Below are positions 1-6,334 of a stretch of DNA of 16,180 nt, in pieces (position 1 is the stretch's first letter; each line of letters opens with the position of its first letter). The stretch is from positions 1 through 16,180 of the forward strand of contig DMCH01000123.1 of assembly GCA_003446775.1 (NCBI GenBank), given 5' to 3'. The translations under genes and the position numbers were made by a program. The DNA comes from Chloroflexota bacterium (lineage in GTDB: Bacteria; Chloroflexota; Dormibacteria; Dormibacterales; Dormibacteraceae). Under the pieces are notes generated by a model that saw only the letters and a program-made list of their open reading frames with translations, did not search any database and was not told the DNA's origin.

Positions 1-50
1 TCAGGGTCGCTCAGGCTTCATCCCCGGACCGTCACTTAAGCCTCGAGCGA

Positions 51-56
51 TAGACT
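51..56 (+). promoter_or_regulatory. -10-like hexamer, possible leaderless promoter of the SDR gene
   Basis: TAGACT lies 6 nt before the GTG at 63 (fits TAnnnT). No purine-rich Shine-Dalgarno sequence is seen before the GTG. That spacing would put the transcript start at or next to the start codon, as in leaderless genes. I see no convincing -35 element. The same hexamer occurs at 5780-5785, 7 nt before another GTG. Bases 1-50 hold nothing else I can name. Confidence 0.4.
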
Positions 57-62
57 CGCAAG

Positions 63-845
63 GTGGAAGTAGCTGATCGAGTCGTCGTCGTCACGGGCGG
101 CGCTCGAGGCATCGGCCGAGCACTCGCGCGGAGAATCGCGAGTGCGGGCGCCAAGGCGATGATCGTGGCCGACACCGACGCGCACGGCGCTGAGACGGTC
201 GCGAGGGAGATCGGCGGCGTGGCCATCACATGCGATGTCTCGCAAGAAGAACAGATCGCCGCGCTTGTGGAAAAAGTCCTGGGCGCGTGGGGCCGGATCG
301 ATATCTTCTGCTCCAACGCCGGGATCGCGGTCGCGGGAGGACCCGAGGCGACCACAGCGGACTGGCAGCGCATCTGGGACGTGAACCTGATGTCGCACGT
401 GTTCGTGGCGCGCCACGTCCTGCCCGGGATGCTCGATCGCAAGGAGGGCTATCTGCTGGGCACCGTATCCGCGGCTGGGCTCCTCAACCATGTCTTCGCC
501 GCTCCCTATGGGGTGACGAAGGCCGCGGCGCTCTCATTCTTCGAGTGGCTGGCCATCGCACATGGAGACGAGGGGATCCGGGTGTCTTGCCTGTGCCCGC
601 AAGGCGTGAGGACTGACATGCTCGCCGCCGAGCGCCGGCTGCTCGGCACCGACTTCCTGACCACCGGCGCCCTCGAGCCCGAGCAGGTGGCCGACGTTGT
701 GGTCGAAGGCATCAGAAACGAGAGATTCTTGATCCTTCCTCACCCTGAGGTCGCGGATTACTTCAGCCGCAAAGCCCAGGACTACGACCGATGGCTGAAA
801 GGCATGCGCAGGTTGCGGGCCAACCTCATCGCCGGCTCCAAATAG
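63..845 (+). CDS. SDR family NAD(P)-dependent oxidoreductase
   Basis: Classical short-chain dehydrogenase/reductase of 260 aa, the usual length for the family. The Rossmann motif TGGARGIG is at residues 11-18. An acidic Asp37 ends the second beta strand, which in this family favours NAD(H) over NADP(H). DV is at 58-59 and NAG at 85-87. The catalytic tetrad is Asn108, Ser136, Tyr149 and Lys153 (YGVTK). It should oxidise or reduce an alcohol/carbonyl substrate in the cytosol, but the substrate cannot be read from sequence. The GTG start puts the first beta strand about six residues in, as expected, with a -10-like hexamer 6 nt upstream. The next gene starts 1 bp after the stop, so the two are probably co-transcribed. 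No truncation or missing catalytic residue. Confidence 0.93.
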   Translation: MEVADRVVVVTGGARGIGRALARRIASAGAKAMIVADTDAHGAETVAREIGGVAITCDVSQEEQIAALVEKVLGAWGRIDIFCSNAGIAVAGGPEATTADWQRIWDVNLMSHVFVARHVLPGMLDRKEGYLLGTVSAAGLLNHVFAAPYGVTKAAALSFFEWLAIAHGDEGIRVSCLCPQGVRTDMLAAERRLLGTDFLTTGALEPEQVADVVVEGIRNERFLILPHPEVADYFSRKAQDYDRWLKGMRRLRANLIAGSK

Positions 846-846
846 G

Positions 847-1290
847 ATGCGCCGGCCGGCGTTGGGGGCAGGCGTGGTTCTCATTGTGGTCGCCTTCGCG
901 GCCGCGACCCGCGTCGCCGATACGCGTGAGGGCCTCATCTACGAGGTCGTCACTCTCCTGGCCGGCCTTGCCGGCGTCGGCCTCTTGCTGTACGGGCTGG
1001 TGGCGACGTTCAGCCACTCCCGACCCACCACGCCTGCGCCGCCGGTGGTGACTCCAGCGGCTGAGAAGGTTCACAACGCCGGCGAGTTGCTCGTTGGTGC
1101 ATCCGGCCTGGTGCTGGCGGCGATTCTGCTCGGCGGCATCGCCATCACGGCGGGCGGTTTTTGGGTCCTGCTGGGTTTGATCCTGCTCCTGCCGATGATC
1201 GCGGGCTGCATCTACCTCTGTTTCACATTCGCTCGCGGCCCGCGTCGCGACTGGAAGATCGACCTTCAGAAACTGATCAGTCAGCGTTGA
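847..1290 (+). CDS. small four-helix membrane protein, function unknown
   Basis: 147 aa, not recognised as a named family. Hydrophobic segments at about residues 6-22, 33-55, 82-103 and 105-127 suggest four membrane helices. A Pro/Thr-rich linker (about 59-72) separates the two pairs. The C-terminus is short and basic (ARGPRRDWKIDLQKL) and probably cytosolic by the positive-inside rule. The ATG is 1 bp after the SDR stop, so translation is likely coupled and the proteins may be made together. That does not show they work together. It is convergent with the PspC gene, 33 bp from stop to stop. The unbroken hydrophobic pattern and tight spacing make it a real gene. Confidence 0.72.
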   Translation: MRRPALGAGVVLIVVAFAAATRVADTREGLIYEVVTLLAGLAGVGLLLYGLVATFSHSRPTTPAPPVVTPAAEKVHNAGELLVGASGLVLAAILLGGIAITAGGFWVLLGLILLLPMIAGCIYLCFTFARGPRRDWKIDLQKLISQR

Positions 1291-1295
1291 ACTGG

Positions 1296-1320
1296 AGAGT
1301 CACCGGGCGGTGCCTGATTC
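1296..1320. terminator. weak hairpin between convergent genes
   Basis: CACC (1301-1304) pairs with GGTG (1309-1312) around a GGGC loop. Flanking GAGT (1297-1300 region) can pair with ATTC (1317-1320 region) across a CCTG bulge. It fills most of the 33-bp gap between two convergent genes, where a bidirectional terminator would sit. There is no T-tract on either strand, so intrinsic termination is doubtful. Confidence 0.22.
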
Positions 1321-1323
1321 GGG

Positions 1324-1869
1324 TCAGGCCCGCCGCTCGAGGTTGCGAACCATGATCACGATGCCAAGGGTGATCAATCCGGCGGGCCATACCACCGACC
1401 AGTTGATGATTCCGATGTTGTTGCCGAGGACACCAACACCGATGACCACGAGGATCACGCCGAACAACAACGTCGGGTCTCGCCAGCCGGCGTGGGTCGC
1501 GGCGGGTCCCGCTGACGGCTGCGGCGAATCGGTCGACGCCGGTGCCGACGCGGACGCGCTGCCCGGCGGGGACGCCGCTGGACGTGAACCGCTTCCAAGC
1601 TGACGCTGGAGCTCGCCCCAGATGCGCCTGACGTCGACCATCATGGCGTCGAAGCCGCTCCTTTGACCACCACCCTCCAGGCGCTCCGGCATCACCAGCC
1701 ACAGGACTACGTAAATGAAGAGACCGAGACCCTGGACGAATACGAGCAGCAGAAATGCGACGCGCACCCACAGCGCATCGACGTGAAACCCTTCTGCGAG
1801 TCCGGCGCATACGCCGCCAAGGATCCGATTGCTGCTGCGGTAGAACCTCTGGTCGTTCACGTGCTGCAT
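1324..1869 (-). CDS. PspC-domain membrane protein
   Basis: PspC-type envelope-stress protein of 181 aa. The PspC domain covers about residues 8-65: the hallmark RSSNRILGGVCAGLAEGF is followed by a long hydrophobic helix and YVVLWLVMPE. A Ser/Pro/Ala-rich linker follows (about 85-115), then two more hydrophobic segments near the C-terminus (LLFGVILVVIGVGVLGNN and WPAGLITLGIVIMV), resembling the LiaF/LiaI-type tail of many PspC proteins. PspC proteins sense membrane stress or partner phage-shock components; no pspA is in view. I chose the ATG at 1869 because GAAGGGG ends 5 nt before it; a TTG at 1896 would add nine residues. It lies about 40 bp after folC on the same strand and may be read through from it. 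Confidence 0.85.
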   Translation of the reverse strand: MQHVNDQRFYRSSNRILGGVCAGLAEGFHVDALWVRVAFLLLVFVQGLGLFIYVVLWLVMPERLEGGGQRSGFDAMMVDVRRIWGELQRQLGSGSRPAASPPGSASASAPASTDSPQPSAGPAATHAGWRDPTLLFGVILVVIGVGVLGNNIGIINWSVVWPAGLITLGIVIMVRNLERRA

Positions 1870-1874
1870 GTTCG

Positions 1875-1881
1875 CCCCTTC
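1875..1881 (-). promoter_or_regulatory. ribosome binding site deciding the PspC start
   Basis: GAAGGGG on the minus strand, 5 nt before the ATG at 1869. It lies inside the reading frame opened by the upstream TTG at 1896, so it argues for the shorter protein. Confidence 0.5.
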
Positions 1882-1908
1882 AGGGGCAATTGACAACCGG
1901 TCGGGCCA

Positions 1909-3174
1909 TCACTCGCGCAGGGCCAGGATCTCACCCACCAGGTAGAGCGAGCCGCACACGAGCACGTTGCCGTCCACGCCGGCAAGCTCCCGGGCACGAT
2001 CGAGTGCCGCCTGCGGAGGTAGGACTGCCTCGGCGTCGTGGCCGAATATCGAAGCCAGCTCTACTGCCGGAACCGAGTGGCCGCCGGCGCTTGTTGCTTC
2101 GGTGAACACGGCACGGTCAGGCCGGAGGGTTTGCAGGGCGGCCAGGAGTGCAGCGGGATCGCGCTCGCTCAGCATCGAAAAGACGGTGACCAGTCGCTCG
2201 GAACCGATCAGGCGGCGCAGCGAAACTCCTGATTTGGTCATCGCCGCAGGATTGTGCCCGCCGTCGAGAATCACGCGCGGTCTCGTGGCGATCACTTGCA
2301 GGCGCCCGGGCCAGATCGTCTGTGCGAGGCCCTGGCGTACGGCATCGTCAGTGACATCGTCGAGCGCATGCGCGGTCGCCACCGCCAGGGCGGCGTTGGC
2401 GGGCTGGTAGTCGCCCACCAACGGGACGGCGAGCTGTCGATGCTCGAAGCCGGGACCGGCGACGGTGACGAGATGGCCGTCCCAACCCCTGGACGTCGAT
2501 TCCACCTGGATCTCCTCGCCGAGGCGCCATAGCGCGGCTCCTGCCTTCCGCGCGTAGTCCTCAACGATTGCAAGCGCGGCGCCTTCGCAGCCGGTGATAA
2601 CGCGGTTGCCGGCTTTGATGATCGCGGCCTTCTCTCTGGCAATTTCCTCGATGGTGTCGCCCAGGTATTTCTGATGGTCGAGGTCAACGTTGGTGATGAC
2701 GGCGACGCCTAGGTCGAGCGCGTTGGTGGCATCGAGCCGGCCACCGAGTCCGACCTCGCAAACCAGGCGGTCGACGCGAGGCGCCAGGTAGGCGAGCGCC
2801 ATCGCCGTGAGCATCTCGAACTCCGTCGCCGGTCCCATTTCAGCGGCGATCACGTCCAGCGTGGGCTTGAGGTCCTCGAGCGTCTGAGCGAAGTCGCGTT
2901 CGGTGATCGGGATCCCATCGATCTGGATGCGTTCGGTGTAAGACACGAGGTGCGGCTTGGGCATGAAACCGACGACATGGCCGGCAGCCTGCAGGATCGA
3001 GGCAAGGCAAGCCCCCGTCGAGCCTTTGCCGTTGGTACCCGCGATGAGCGCGCCGGTGAGGCCACGATCGGGCCTGCCTATCCGATCGAGAATCGCCCGC
3101 GTGCGCTCGGTGCCGAGCTTCATCCCGAAGCGGCCGATCCGGGAGATGTACGCGAGCGCTTCGGGATAGGTCAC
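1909..3174 (-). CDS. folC: bifunctional folylpolyglutamate synthase / dihydrofolate synthase
   Basis: FolC, 421 aa and full length. It adds glutamate to dihydropteroate and to reduced folates using ATP. The Mur-ligase-type P-loop GTNGKGS is at 46-52. KPHLVSYTERIQIDG (73-87) matches the folate-binding loop, with Lys where many family members have Ser. FEMLTAMALAYL (119-130), EVGLGGRLDATN (140-151) and TNVDLDHQKYLGDT (161-174) are the central-domain signatures. The C-terminal domain has WPGRLQV (288-294), DGGHNP (304-309) and GSLYLVGE (408-415). The GTG start gives the usual MTYPEALAYI opening. It has no Shine-Dalgarno but a -10-like GAGAAT 6 nt upstream. It lies 144 bp downstream of folD on the same strand, with a repeat and a hairpin between, so it may have its own promoter as well as read-through. 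Confidence 0.96.
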   Translation of the reverse strand: MTYPEALAYISRIGRFGMKLGTERTRAILDRIGRPDRGLTGALIAGTNGKGSTGACLASILQAAGHVVGFMPKPHLVSYTERIQIDGIPITERDFAQTLEDLKPTLDVIAAEMGPATEFEMLTAMALAYLAPRVDRLVCEVGLGGRLDATNALDLGVAVITNVDLDHQKYLGDTIEEIAREKAAIIKAGNRVITGCEGAALAIVEDYARKAGAALWRLGEEIQVESTSRGWDGHLVTVAGPGFEHRQLAVPLVGDYQPANAALAVATAHALDDVTDDAVRQGLAQTIWPGRLQVIATRPRVILDGGHNPAAMTKSGVSLRRLIGSERLVTVFSMLSERDPAALLAALQTLRPDRAVFTEATSAGGHSVPAVELASIFGHDAEAVLPPQAALDRARELAGVDGNVLVCGSLYLVGEILALRE

Positions 3175-3180
3175 GCGCTA

Positions 3181-3186
3181 ATTCTC
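3181..3186 (-). promoter_or_regulatory. -10-like box before folC, shared with folB and folD
   Basis: On the minus strand CGCGAGAATTAGCGC runs directly into the folC GTG. GAGAAT (3186-3181) is 6 nt before the start codon. The 15 nt before the folB GTG are the same at 13 positions, and folD has a close variant. The placement fits a leaderless promoter. No -35 was recognised. Confidence 0.42.
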
Positions 3187-3195
3187 GCGGCCCTC

Positions 3196-3221
3196 AAAAA
3201 ATCCCTCCGCCCCTTCGGGGC
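3196..3221 (-). terminator. possible terminator after folD
   Basis: On the minus strand a GCCCC-GAA-GGGGC hairpin (3221-3209) is followed 7 nt later by six T (3201-3196). The T-run is further from the stem than in a standard intrinsic terminator, so it is only a candidate end for the folB-larC-folD transcript. Confidence 0.33.
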
Positions 3222-3222
3222 C

Positions 3223-3303
3223 CTCCCCTCCCCCAGAGCCCGGCCGACCTAGCGTTCGAATTCAATCACGAGCTCGCGCTACCTCCCAACCCTGCCTGTT
3301 AAG
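3223..3303 (-). repeat. C/G-rich intergenic repeat, copy A
   Basis: 81 bp between folD and folC. On the plus strand it opens with CTCCCCTCCCCC and ends with CTCCCAACCCTGCCTGTTAAG-like sequence (3283-3303). A 76-bp sequence with the same ends in the same order and orientation is at 12464-12539. The middle is less alike but shares ACCT-n-GCG and an ATTCAAT/ATCCAAT block. Both copies lie upstream of a minus-strand gene (folC here, the sigma factor there). Read on the minus strand they start with CTTAAC and end in GGGGGAGGGGAG, whose G-runs could form a quadruplex. No open frame is seen. Function unknown. Confidence 0.5.
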
Positions 3304-3318
3304 GGTGCATGCGGGCCG

Positions 3319-4170
3319 TTATGGGCGGCGGCGGACCTCGGCCTCGTAGGTATTCCGCACCAGCATCGCCCGCGTCATCGGCCCGACTCCGCCGGGATTC
3401 GGCGTGAGCCATCCCGCGACCTCTTCCACCCCCGGACCCAGATCGCCGACCTGAGTGCCATCAGCTCGATTCGCGCTCACATCGACAACCGCGGCCCCCG
3501 GTTTGACCATGTCCTTGGTGATCAGGTTGGGTTGTCCGGCCGCGGCCACGAGAATGTCCGCATTCCTGGTGTGGCCGGCAAGGTCTTTGGTCCGCGTGTG
3601 ACAAACGGTCACGGTGGCATTCCGCCTGAGCAGAAGCAATGCGGTCGGCTTGCCGACGATGTTGCTCCTGCCGACCACGACCGCATTGGCGCCCTCGATG
3701 CGCACCCCGCCGCGATCAAGGAGCTCGACAATTCCGCTAGGCGTGCACGGCTCGATTCCGCCTGGTAGGCCTTGAGCAACCAGGCCCGCGTTGTACGGAT
3801 GGAACCCGTCCACGTCCTTGACCGGGTCCACCGCGATCACGACCTGAACCAGATCGATGTGATTCGGCAGCGGTTGCTGTACCAGGATGCCGCTGACTGA
3901 TTCATCCCGATTCAGGGTGCCGATCAGCTCGAGCAGTTGCTCAGTCGATGCCTCGGTTGGCAGCCGGTGGTCAACCGAATCGATGCCGACTTGCCGTGCA
4001 TTCTTTTGCTTGCTGCGAACGTAGAGTGCCGAGGCCGGGTCGTCGCCGACGATGACCGTCGCCAGCTTGGGGCGCGGTTTGCCCATCGCCACGCGAGCGC
4101 CCACCTTGGTGGCGATGTCATCGAAGATTTGCTGCGCCACAGCCTTACCGTCGAGCACGCGAGCAGTCAC
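3319..4170 (-). CDS. folD: bifunctional methylene-THF dehydrogenase / methenyl-THF cyclohydrolase
   Basis: FolD, 283 aa from the chosen start. It converts 5,10-methylene-THF to 10-formyl-THF using NADP+. From the GTG at 4170 the key residues are Tyr50 and Lys54 (YVRSKQK), Gln98 (GILVQQPLP) and Asp121 (KDVDGFHP), the numbers I recall for E. coli FolD. The Rossmann part has PCTPSGIVELL and VVGRSNIVGKPTALLL; the C-terminus has PGGVGPMTRAML. That agreement, plus the usual opening VTARVLDGKAVA, is why I prefer 4170 over the in-frame GTG at 4194, which would add eight residues. No Shine-Dalgarno is seen; GACAAT lies 7 nt upstream. It starts 48 bp after larC on the same strand. Confidence 0.95.
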   Translation of the reverse strand: MTARVLDGKAVAQQIFDDIATKVGARVAMGKPRPKLATVIVGDDPASALYVRSKQKNARQVGIDSVDHRLPTEASTEQLLELIGTLNRDESVSGILVQQPLPNHIDLVQVVIAVDPVKDVDGFHPYNAGLVAQGLPGGIEPCTPSGIVELLDRGGVRIEGANAVVVGRSNIVGKPTALLLLRRNATVTVCHTRTKDLAGHTRNADILVAAAGQPNLITKDMVKPGAAVVDVSANRADGTQVGDLGPGVEEVAGWLTPNPGGVGPMTRAMLVRNTYEAEVRRRP

Positions 4171-4177
4171 ACAACTA

Positions 4178-4183
4178 ATTGTC
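4178..4183 (-). promoter_or_regulatory. -10-like box before folD
   Basis: On the minus strand CGCGACAATTAGTTGT precedes the folD GTG. GACAAT (4183-4178) is 7 nt before the start codon. It is a near copy of the box before folB and folC (CGCGAGAATT). In folD it lies inside a same-strand cluster, so it would be an internal promoter or a translation-initiation feature. Confidence 0.36.
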
Positions 4184-4218
4184 GCGGGTGCCACACAGGC
4201 ACTGCTTTTAGAGGCGCT

Positions 4219-5373
4219 CTAGTCCAGCCCCACTTCCTTTCTCGCGGCTGTGGTTACCGCGCGCATGACCACACTCAGATCGCGGCCTGACTCCCGAGCC
4301 AGGCGGCGACAGTCCTCGTACTCAGGCGCTACATCGATGGCGTTGCCCCCAATCTCTTTGACCTTGGCGCGGGCGACACCGAATTCCGTCTTGACCTCGA
4401 TCATCCTGCGCTGGGCGATGACACGATCGGCCTCGGTGAGCCGGACGCCGAGCGTGGTGCTGTGGCGGAGGACATGGTCGGTGAGCAATGCCACGGTGTC
4501 GGACGTCGCCATGACCGCGAGCACGTGACCAGGGCGGCCTTTCTTCATCACCGCCGGCAATACGCTCACATCGAGCGCGCCCAGGGCCATCAAGTCCTCG
4601 CATAGCGCCGCGACGAGGTTGGGCGCCATGTCGTCGATATTGGTCTCGATCATCGTCACGCCCGTCTGCGTCAAGACCTCTTCACCGATCCAGACGGCCA
4701 GGGCGTTGCCCGGGACCTCGCGCGCGCCGATCCCATACCCGATCGATTGCAGGGACATCGCCGGACGGCTGAACTTGGCGGCGACAGCAAGGATCGCGGC
4801 TCCGGTGGGGGTGACGAGCTCGCGAGTTTCGTCGGTGGCCTGGAACTTCGCGCCGGTACCTTCGAGTACGCGCACGCTCGCCGGTGCGGGCAATGGCATC
4901 TGGCCGGCTCGGCCGCTGGGCGCGGGCAGCGCCGATGCATATACCTGCACGACACTCAGGTTGTGGAGGAGCCAGAAGGCGCCGACCAGATCGACCAGAG
5001 TGTCGGCGCCCCCGAGCTCGTGCAGGTGGAGCTTCGACTCTGGGAGATCGTGAAGCCTCGCCTCTGCGGCACCCAGACGCTCGAGCGCGCTCAGGGCCGG
5101 ACGCTTGACCTCATCAGGGATTTCGGCCGCGGCGATAGCCGCTCGCAAATCAGGCAGAGTCCGCTCGACTCGGTCCCGGGTTTGGACGATGACCCGCTTG
5201 CCGCCCGCGTGCCCCCGCTGCTCGTGCCGCACCTCGACGCTGACCTCGTCGCCAAGGCGAAGCGCCTCGATTGTGGCGTCGAGCAGGTTGCGATCGGCGC
5301 CGGCGTCGATCAACGCACCAAGCGTCATGTCCCCGGAGATTCCCGCGAAGCAATCGAAATACGCAATGGTCAT
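4219..5373 (-). CDS. larC: LarC, nickel-pincer cofactor biosynthesis (nickel insertion)
   Basis: Full-length LarC (DUF111 family), 384 aa. In lactate racemase systems LarC inserts nickel into the pincer nucleotide in a CTP-dependent step. The N-terminal signature YFDCFAGISGDMTLGALIDAG is at 5-25, HLHELGGADTLVDLVGA at 116-132. The C-terminal part has ETNIDDM (243-249) and MKKGRPGHV (276-284). In Lactobacillus the two halves are joined by a programmed frameshift; here they are one unbroken frame. The ATG overlaps the folB stop by 4 bp (ATGA), so translation is coupled to folB, and folD follows after 48 bp. No larA, larB or larE is in the window, so the partners, or another role for this protein, are unknown. 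Confidence 0.93.
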   Translation of the reverse strand: MTIAYFDCFAGISGDMTLGALIDAGADRNLLDATIEALRLGDEVSVEVRHEQRGHAGGKRVIVQTRDRVERTLPDLRAAIAAAEIPDEVKRPALSALERLGAAEARLHDLPESKLHLHELGGADTLVDLVGAFWLLHNLSVVQVYASALPAPSGRAGQMPLPAPASVRVLEGTGAKFQATDETRELVTPTGAAILAVAAKFSRPAMSLQSIGYGIGAREVPGNALAVWIGEEVLTQTGVTMIETNIDDMAPNLVAALCEDLMALGALDVSVLPAVMKKGRPGHVLAVMATSDTVALLTDHVLRHSTTLGVRLTEADRVIAQRRMIEVKTEFGVARAKVKEIGGNAIDVAPEYEDCRRLARESGRDLSVVMRAVTTAARKEVGLD

Positions 5374-5726
5374 GCGCGCGTCCTACTAATGTGCACCGCC
5401 GCGGCCTCGATGGGCGACATGCTGCCGGGTCGTTTGGCAACGCGGACAGTCACGGCCCGGACCTTCGGCAAGGCGAGCACACCTTCGGCGATTCGTGTCG
5501 CCAGGGTCTCGATCAGCTTCACCGATTCGCCTTCGATCGTCTCCTTGGCAATTGCCCGCAGCTGTCTGTAATCGATGGTGTCCGTGAGCCGGTCGGTCCG
5601 CCCGGCCTCTGACAGGTCGACGTCCACCTCGATGTCGACCTTGAATCGTTGGGCGTGCTCGCGCTCGGCGGGGCCAACTCCATGCCGGCCGCTGAACGAC
5701 ATACCCTGGAGCGCGATCCGGTCCAC
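5370..5726 (-). CDS. folB: dihydroneopterin aldolase
   Basis: FolB, 118 aa, the normal length. It cleaves 7,8-dihydroneopterin to 6-hydroxymethyl-dihydropterin and glycolaldehyde. The start reads MDRIALQGMSFSGRHGV, followed by Glu21 (PAERE). IDYRQL (51-56) holds Tyr53, KLIETLA (70-76) holds the substrate-binding Glu73, and VAKRP (96-100) holds the catalytic Lys98. All key residues are present. The start is GTG with a -10-like GAGAAT 6 nt upstream and no Shine-Dalgarno. It is the first gene of the minus-strand folate cluster, divergent from the GNAT gene across about 90 bp, and overlaps larC by 4 bp. The folK and folP partners are not in view. Confidence 0.93.
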   Translation of the reverse strand: MDRIALQGMSFSGRHGVGPAEREHAQRFKVDIEVDVDLSEAGRTDRLTDTIDYRQLRAIAKETIEGESVKLIETLATRIAEGVLALPKVRAVTVRVAKRPGSMSPIEAAAVHISRTRA

Positions 5727-5732
5727 CCGCCA

Positions 5733-5738
5733 ATTCTC
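5733..5738 (-). promoter_or_regulatory. -10-like box before folB
   Basis: On the minus strand CGCGAGAATTGGCGG precedes the folB GTG. GAGAAT (5738-5733) is 6 nt before the start codon, as at folC. As the first gene of its cluster, folB should have a promoter here. No clear -35 is seen. Confidence 0.42.
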
Positions 5739-5779
5739 GCGCCCGGGGCGCCTTGACCACTTGCCCTCGGCGGCCTGAA

Positions 5780-5785
5780 TAGACT
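5780..5785 (+). promoter_or_regulatory. -10-like hexamer before the GNAT leader frame
   Basis: TAGACT lies 7 nt before a GTG at 5793. The hexamer is identical to the one before the SDR gene. A TTGACC at 5753-5758 would make a -35, but the 21-bp spacer is too long for a standard sigma-70 promoter. Confidence 0.35.
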
Positions 5786-5792
5786 TGGTGGC

Positions 5793-5822
5793 GTGAATCG
5801 AAGGCAGCGCGCTTCCAATTGA
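5793..5822 (+). CDS. possible 9-codon leader peptide upstream of the acetyltransferase gene
   Basis: GTG AAT CGA AGG CAG CGC GCT TCC AAT TGA encodes MNRRQRASN. The frame opens 7 nt after a -10-like TAGACT. Its TGA overlaps the TTG start of the next gene as TTGA. This would allow termination-reinitiation coupling: the acetyltransferase TTG has no strong Shine-Dalgarno of its own. Short frames arise by chance easily, so it stays tentative. An alternative is that the GTG is a chance codon and the acetyltransferase is started directly. Confidence 0.3.
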   Translation: MNRRQRASN

Positions 5823-6334
5823 GCAACGGCAAAGTCACCGTGCGGCCCGCTACGGAGCAAGACCTGGGTCAGATCAATGACATCTACAACCGGTACGTGG
5901 TCGAGACTCACTTCACCTTTGACCTCGAGCCGATGACTCTCGAGGCTCGGCGCGAGTGGTTTGGTCACTACGACACCACCGGGCGGTATCAAGTCCGGGT
6001 CGGGGTTTCGGATGCCTCGGTCATCGGCTACGCATCCAGCAGTCGCTGGCGGCCCAAGCCCGCCTACGAGACGTCCGTCGAAACCAGCATCTACCTCGCC
6101 CCCGACGCGGTTGGGCGCGGCACAGGAACGCGCCTGTACGAAGAGCTCTTCAAGCAACTCCAGCGGGAGGACCTGCATCGGGCATACGCCGGCATCGCTC
6201 TGCCCAACCAGGCTTCGATCGCTCTGCACGAGCGGTTGGGGTTCAAGCGGGTCGCACATTTCACAGAGCAAGGCCGCAAGTTCGACCGCTACTGGGATGT
6301 CGGCTGGTACGAAAAGGCGCTGGGAGGCTCTTAA
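5819..6334 (+). CDS. GNAT N-acetyltransferase, phosphinothricin acetyltransferase-like
   Basis: 171 aa, the usual length for the PAT/Bar-like branch of the GNAT fold. The N-terminus VTVRPATEQDLGQINDIYN is followed by THFTFDLEPMT and REWF, the pattern of that branch. The acetyl-CoA loop is VGRGTGTRLYEEL at about residues 99-111. The C-terminal NQASIALHERLGFKRVAHF and FDRYWDVGWYEK are also typical. It should acetylate a small amine or amino-acid-like substrate with acetyl-CoA; relatives act on phosphinothricin or methionine sulfoximine/sulfone, but the true substrate cannot be told. I start it at TTG 5819, since the conserved N-terminus begins a few residues later; GTG at residue 8 is an alternative. 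It is convergent with the DUF5666-like gene and their TAA stops share TTAA. Confidence 0.88.
   Translation: MSNGKVTVRPATEQDLGQINDIYNRYVVETHFTFDLEPMTLEARREWFGHYDTTGRYQVRVGVSDASVIGYASSSRWRPKPAYETSVETSIYLAPDAVGRGTGTRLYEELFKQLQREDLHRAYAGIALPNQASIALHERLGFKRVAHFTEQGRKFDRYWDVGWYEKALGGS

Noticed and set aside
4747..5571. 274-codon open frame on the plus strand
   Set aside because: It lies antisense to larC and folB, which have clear motifs. Its composition is the low-complexity Arg/Gly/Asp type expected from the opposite strand of a high-GC gene.
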